The notes below the pieces were generated by a model, which was not told where the DNA came from, did no database searches, and saw only the letters and a program-made list of their open reading frames with translations. Below, one piece after another: positions 62,974-64,000 of a stretch of 64,000 bases of DNA. Positions within the stretch are counted from its first letter, which is position 1. Each line of letters starts with the position of its first letter. Made by a program: the position numbers and the translations under genes. Origin of the DNA: Nocardia brasiliensis (GTDB lineage: Bacteria > Actinomycetota > Actinomycetes > Mycobacteriales > Mycobacteriaceae); contig NZ_CP046171.1 in NCBI RefSeq assembly GCF_011801125.1, positions 1,612,001-1,676,000 of the forward strand. Direction: 5' to 3'.

Positions 62974-64000
62974 CTACTCGGGGTAGACACCGGCGACGAA
63001 TGCGCCCTTGGTGGTGTAGGAGCGCAGCCGTTGCAGCGTAGCGGTGTCGTAGGCGACGAGCGAGGCATCCAGGTTCGCCAGATTCATCATGAACGGGTCC
63101 CAGGCCTGTTGTTTGGCGTGGTACCAGCCGGCGAGCGGGTTGAAGTAGGGCAGCGGGATACCGTCGGAAACGGTGGTCAGATACGCGGTCTTGCCGCCGT
63201 CGGAGAAGCCGACGTACACGGCGGCGCCGTCGGTCGGAAAGCGGTTGACCTCGGCCCCGGTCTGCGCGTCCAGGATGACGACCTGGTTGTCGTTGTAGAG
63301 GCACACCCACAGATGCTTGCCGTCCGGCGTCAGGGTCCCGGAGATCGGTTCGGACCAGAGCGGGAGGAACGTGGTGGCGCGCACGGTCCAGCTCGGTACG
63401 TCGACGAAGGCGACCCCGGCCCAGAAATTGACCGCGAAGAGCGTCCTTCCGTCCTCGGACATCCCGCCCCAGCCCGGCGTGACGCCGTTGAGGAACAGCG
63501 GCGGCGCCTTGACCGCGGCGGTGACCGCGTCGTACTCGGTCAGGGTGCCCGCCGCCGAGAAGACATAGAGCGACGAGGCGTCGAGCGAGACCTCGATGTG
63601 CGCGGCGCCCGGCGGCAGCAGCATCGGCAGGGTCCGCACGATCTCCAGGGTCTTGGTGTCGAGCACCTGCGTCACCGACAGCGAGGTGGGGATGAACAGG
63701 TAGCGTCCGTCGCTGGAGAGGATGATGGTCGCGTAGGGGGCGCCGAGGGTGGGGATCCGGTCGAGCACCTTCCCGGTCGGCACGTCGATCACGGAGACGT
63801 TCCAGGTGAACGGGTTCCCCGGGCCGAAGTTGCCGACGAACAGGCGTGAGCCGTCCGGCAGCGCCTTGATCACCATGGGGTGGTCGCCGACGTTGGGTAT
63901 CTCCTGCAGCACCGTCAGGGTGGCCGGGTCGAATTTCAGCACCGATCCGCTGCTGTAACTCGGGATCCAGATGGCGCCGTCGGGGCCGGTACTCGACCCC
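62974..64000 (-). CDS. YncE/YVTN-type beta-propeller protein, truncated at the window edge
   Basis: The minus-strand frame is open from the right edge to the stop at 62974, so the N-terminus is missing; a GTG at 63942 is internal. At least 342 residues are visible with repeated beta-propeller blades: VSVIDVPTGKVLDRI, TQVLDTKTLEIVRTL, GVAFVDVPSWTVRAT, VVILDAQTGAEVNRF and VAYDTATLQRLRSY. Such proteins are usually exported and may bind ligands or help electron-transfer enzymes. It converges with the PKS-like operon and is probably unrelated to it. Confidence 0.8.
   Translation of the reverse strand, partial: GSSTGPDGAIWIPSYSSGSVLKFDPATLTVLQEIPNVGDHPMVIKALPDGSRLFVGNFGPGNPFTWNVSVIDVPTGKVLDRIPTLGAPYATIILSSDGRYLFIPTSLSVTQVLDTKTLEIVRTLPMLLPPGAAHIEVSLDASSLYVFSAAGTLTEYDAVTAAVKAPPLFLNGVTPGWGGMSEDGRTLFAVNFWAGVAFVDVPSWTVRATTFLPLWSEPISGTLTPDGKHLWVCLYNDNQVVILDAQTGAEVNRFPTDGAAVYVGFSDGGKTAYLTTVSDGIPLPYFNPLAGWYHAKQQAWDPFMMNLANLDASLVAYDTATLQRLRSYTTKGAFVAGVYPE

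Noticed and set aside
1-64000. CRISPR arrays, tRNA/rRNA genes, insertion sequences, phage attachment sites
   Set aside because: I saw no regularly spaced repeats, no tRNA-like cloverleaf, no transposase or integrase protein and no flanking direct repeats. A dedicated tRNA or IS search was not possible here.

Overview
The window is GC-rich actinobacterial DNA. High GC at third codon positions, frequent GTG starts, ATGA/GTGA overlaps, a secretory-type lipase and many secreted lipoproteins suggest a mycolic-acid actinomycete, most likely Nocardia or a close relative. That placement is inference; no rRNA or other marker gene lies in the window. No tRNA, CRISPR array or insertion sequence was recognised.

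Region 1 (1-18.2 kb) is a type II polyketide cluster. A plus-strand operon encodes a short TcmI/JadI-type cyclase, KS-alpha, KS-beta, ACP, ketoreductase, didomain aromatase/cyclase and two FAD hydroxylases. This order matches landomycin/urdamycin (angucycline) loci. It continues into an alpha/beta hydrolase, dTDP-glucose synthase, a PLP sugar aminotransferase, a 2,3-dehydratase and a SnoaL-like protein. A divergent operon supplies a glycosyltransferase, a 3,5-epimerase, a 4-ketoreductase and the start of a flavin oxidoreductase. Together the sugar genes fit a 3-amino-2,3,6-trideoxyhexose of the daunosamine type, although a 4,6-dehydratase gene is not in the window. Two OmpR-type regulators without a sensor kinase close the cluster; one lacks the phospho-acceptor aspartate.

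Region 2 (18.2-45.1 kb) is mixed. It holds a TetR/flavoprotein divergon with two palindromic operators and a GH38 alpha-mannosidase. A cobalamin riboswitch stands in front of a peptide/nickel-type ABC transporter whose second permease is fused to both ATPases. There are also secreted hydrolases and an intradiol dioxygenase, a decayed oxidoreductase gene, a 1284-residue STAND/WD40 protein, AraC and LysR-like regulators, a trypsin-like protease, a DsbA-like protein and a run of small hypothetical genes.

Region 3 (45.3-50.1 kb) encodes an 1148-residue exported protein containing about 680 nearly uninterrupted hydrophobic residues, followed by a secretory lipase.

Region 4 (50.2-62.9 kb) is a tightly coupled five-gene operon and the most unusual system here: an AT-ACP protein, a 1961-residue protein read as FabL-like enoyl reductase, KS, KS-like (CLF), KR and DH, a cytochrome P450, an 816-residue KR/degenerate-DH protein and a flavin monooxygenase. 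It looks like a compact PUFA-synthase-like iterative synthase with its own oxidative tailoring. The right edge holds a truncated beta-propeller gene on the minus strand.
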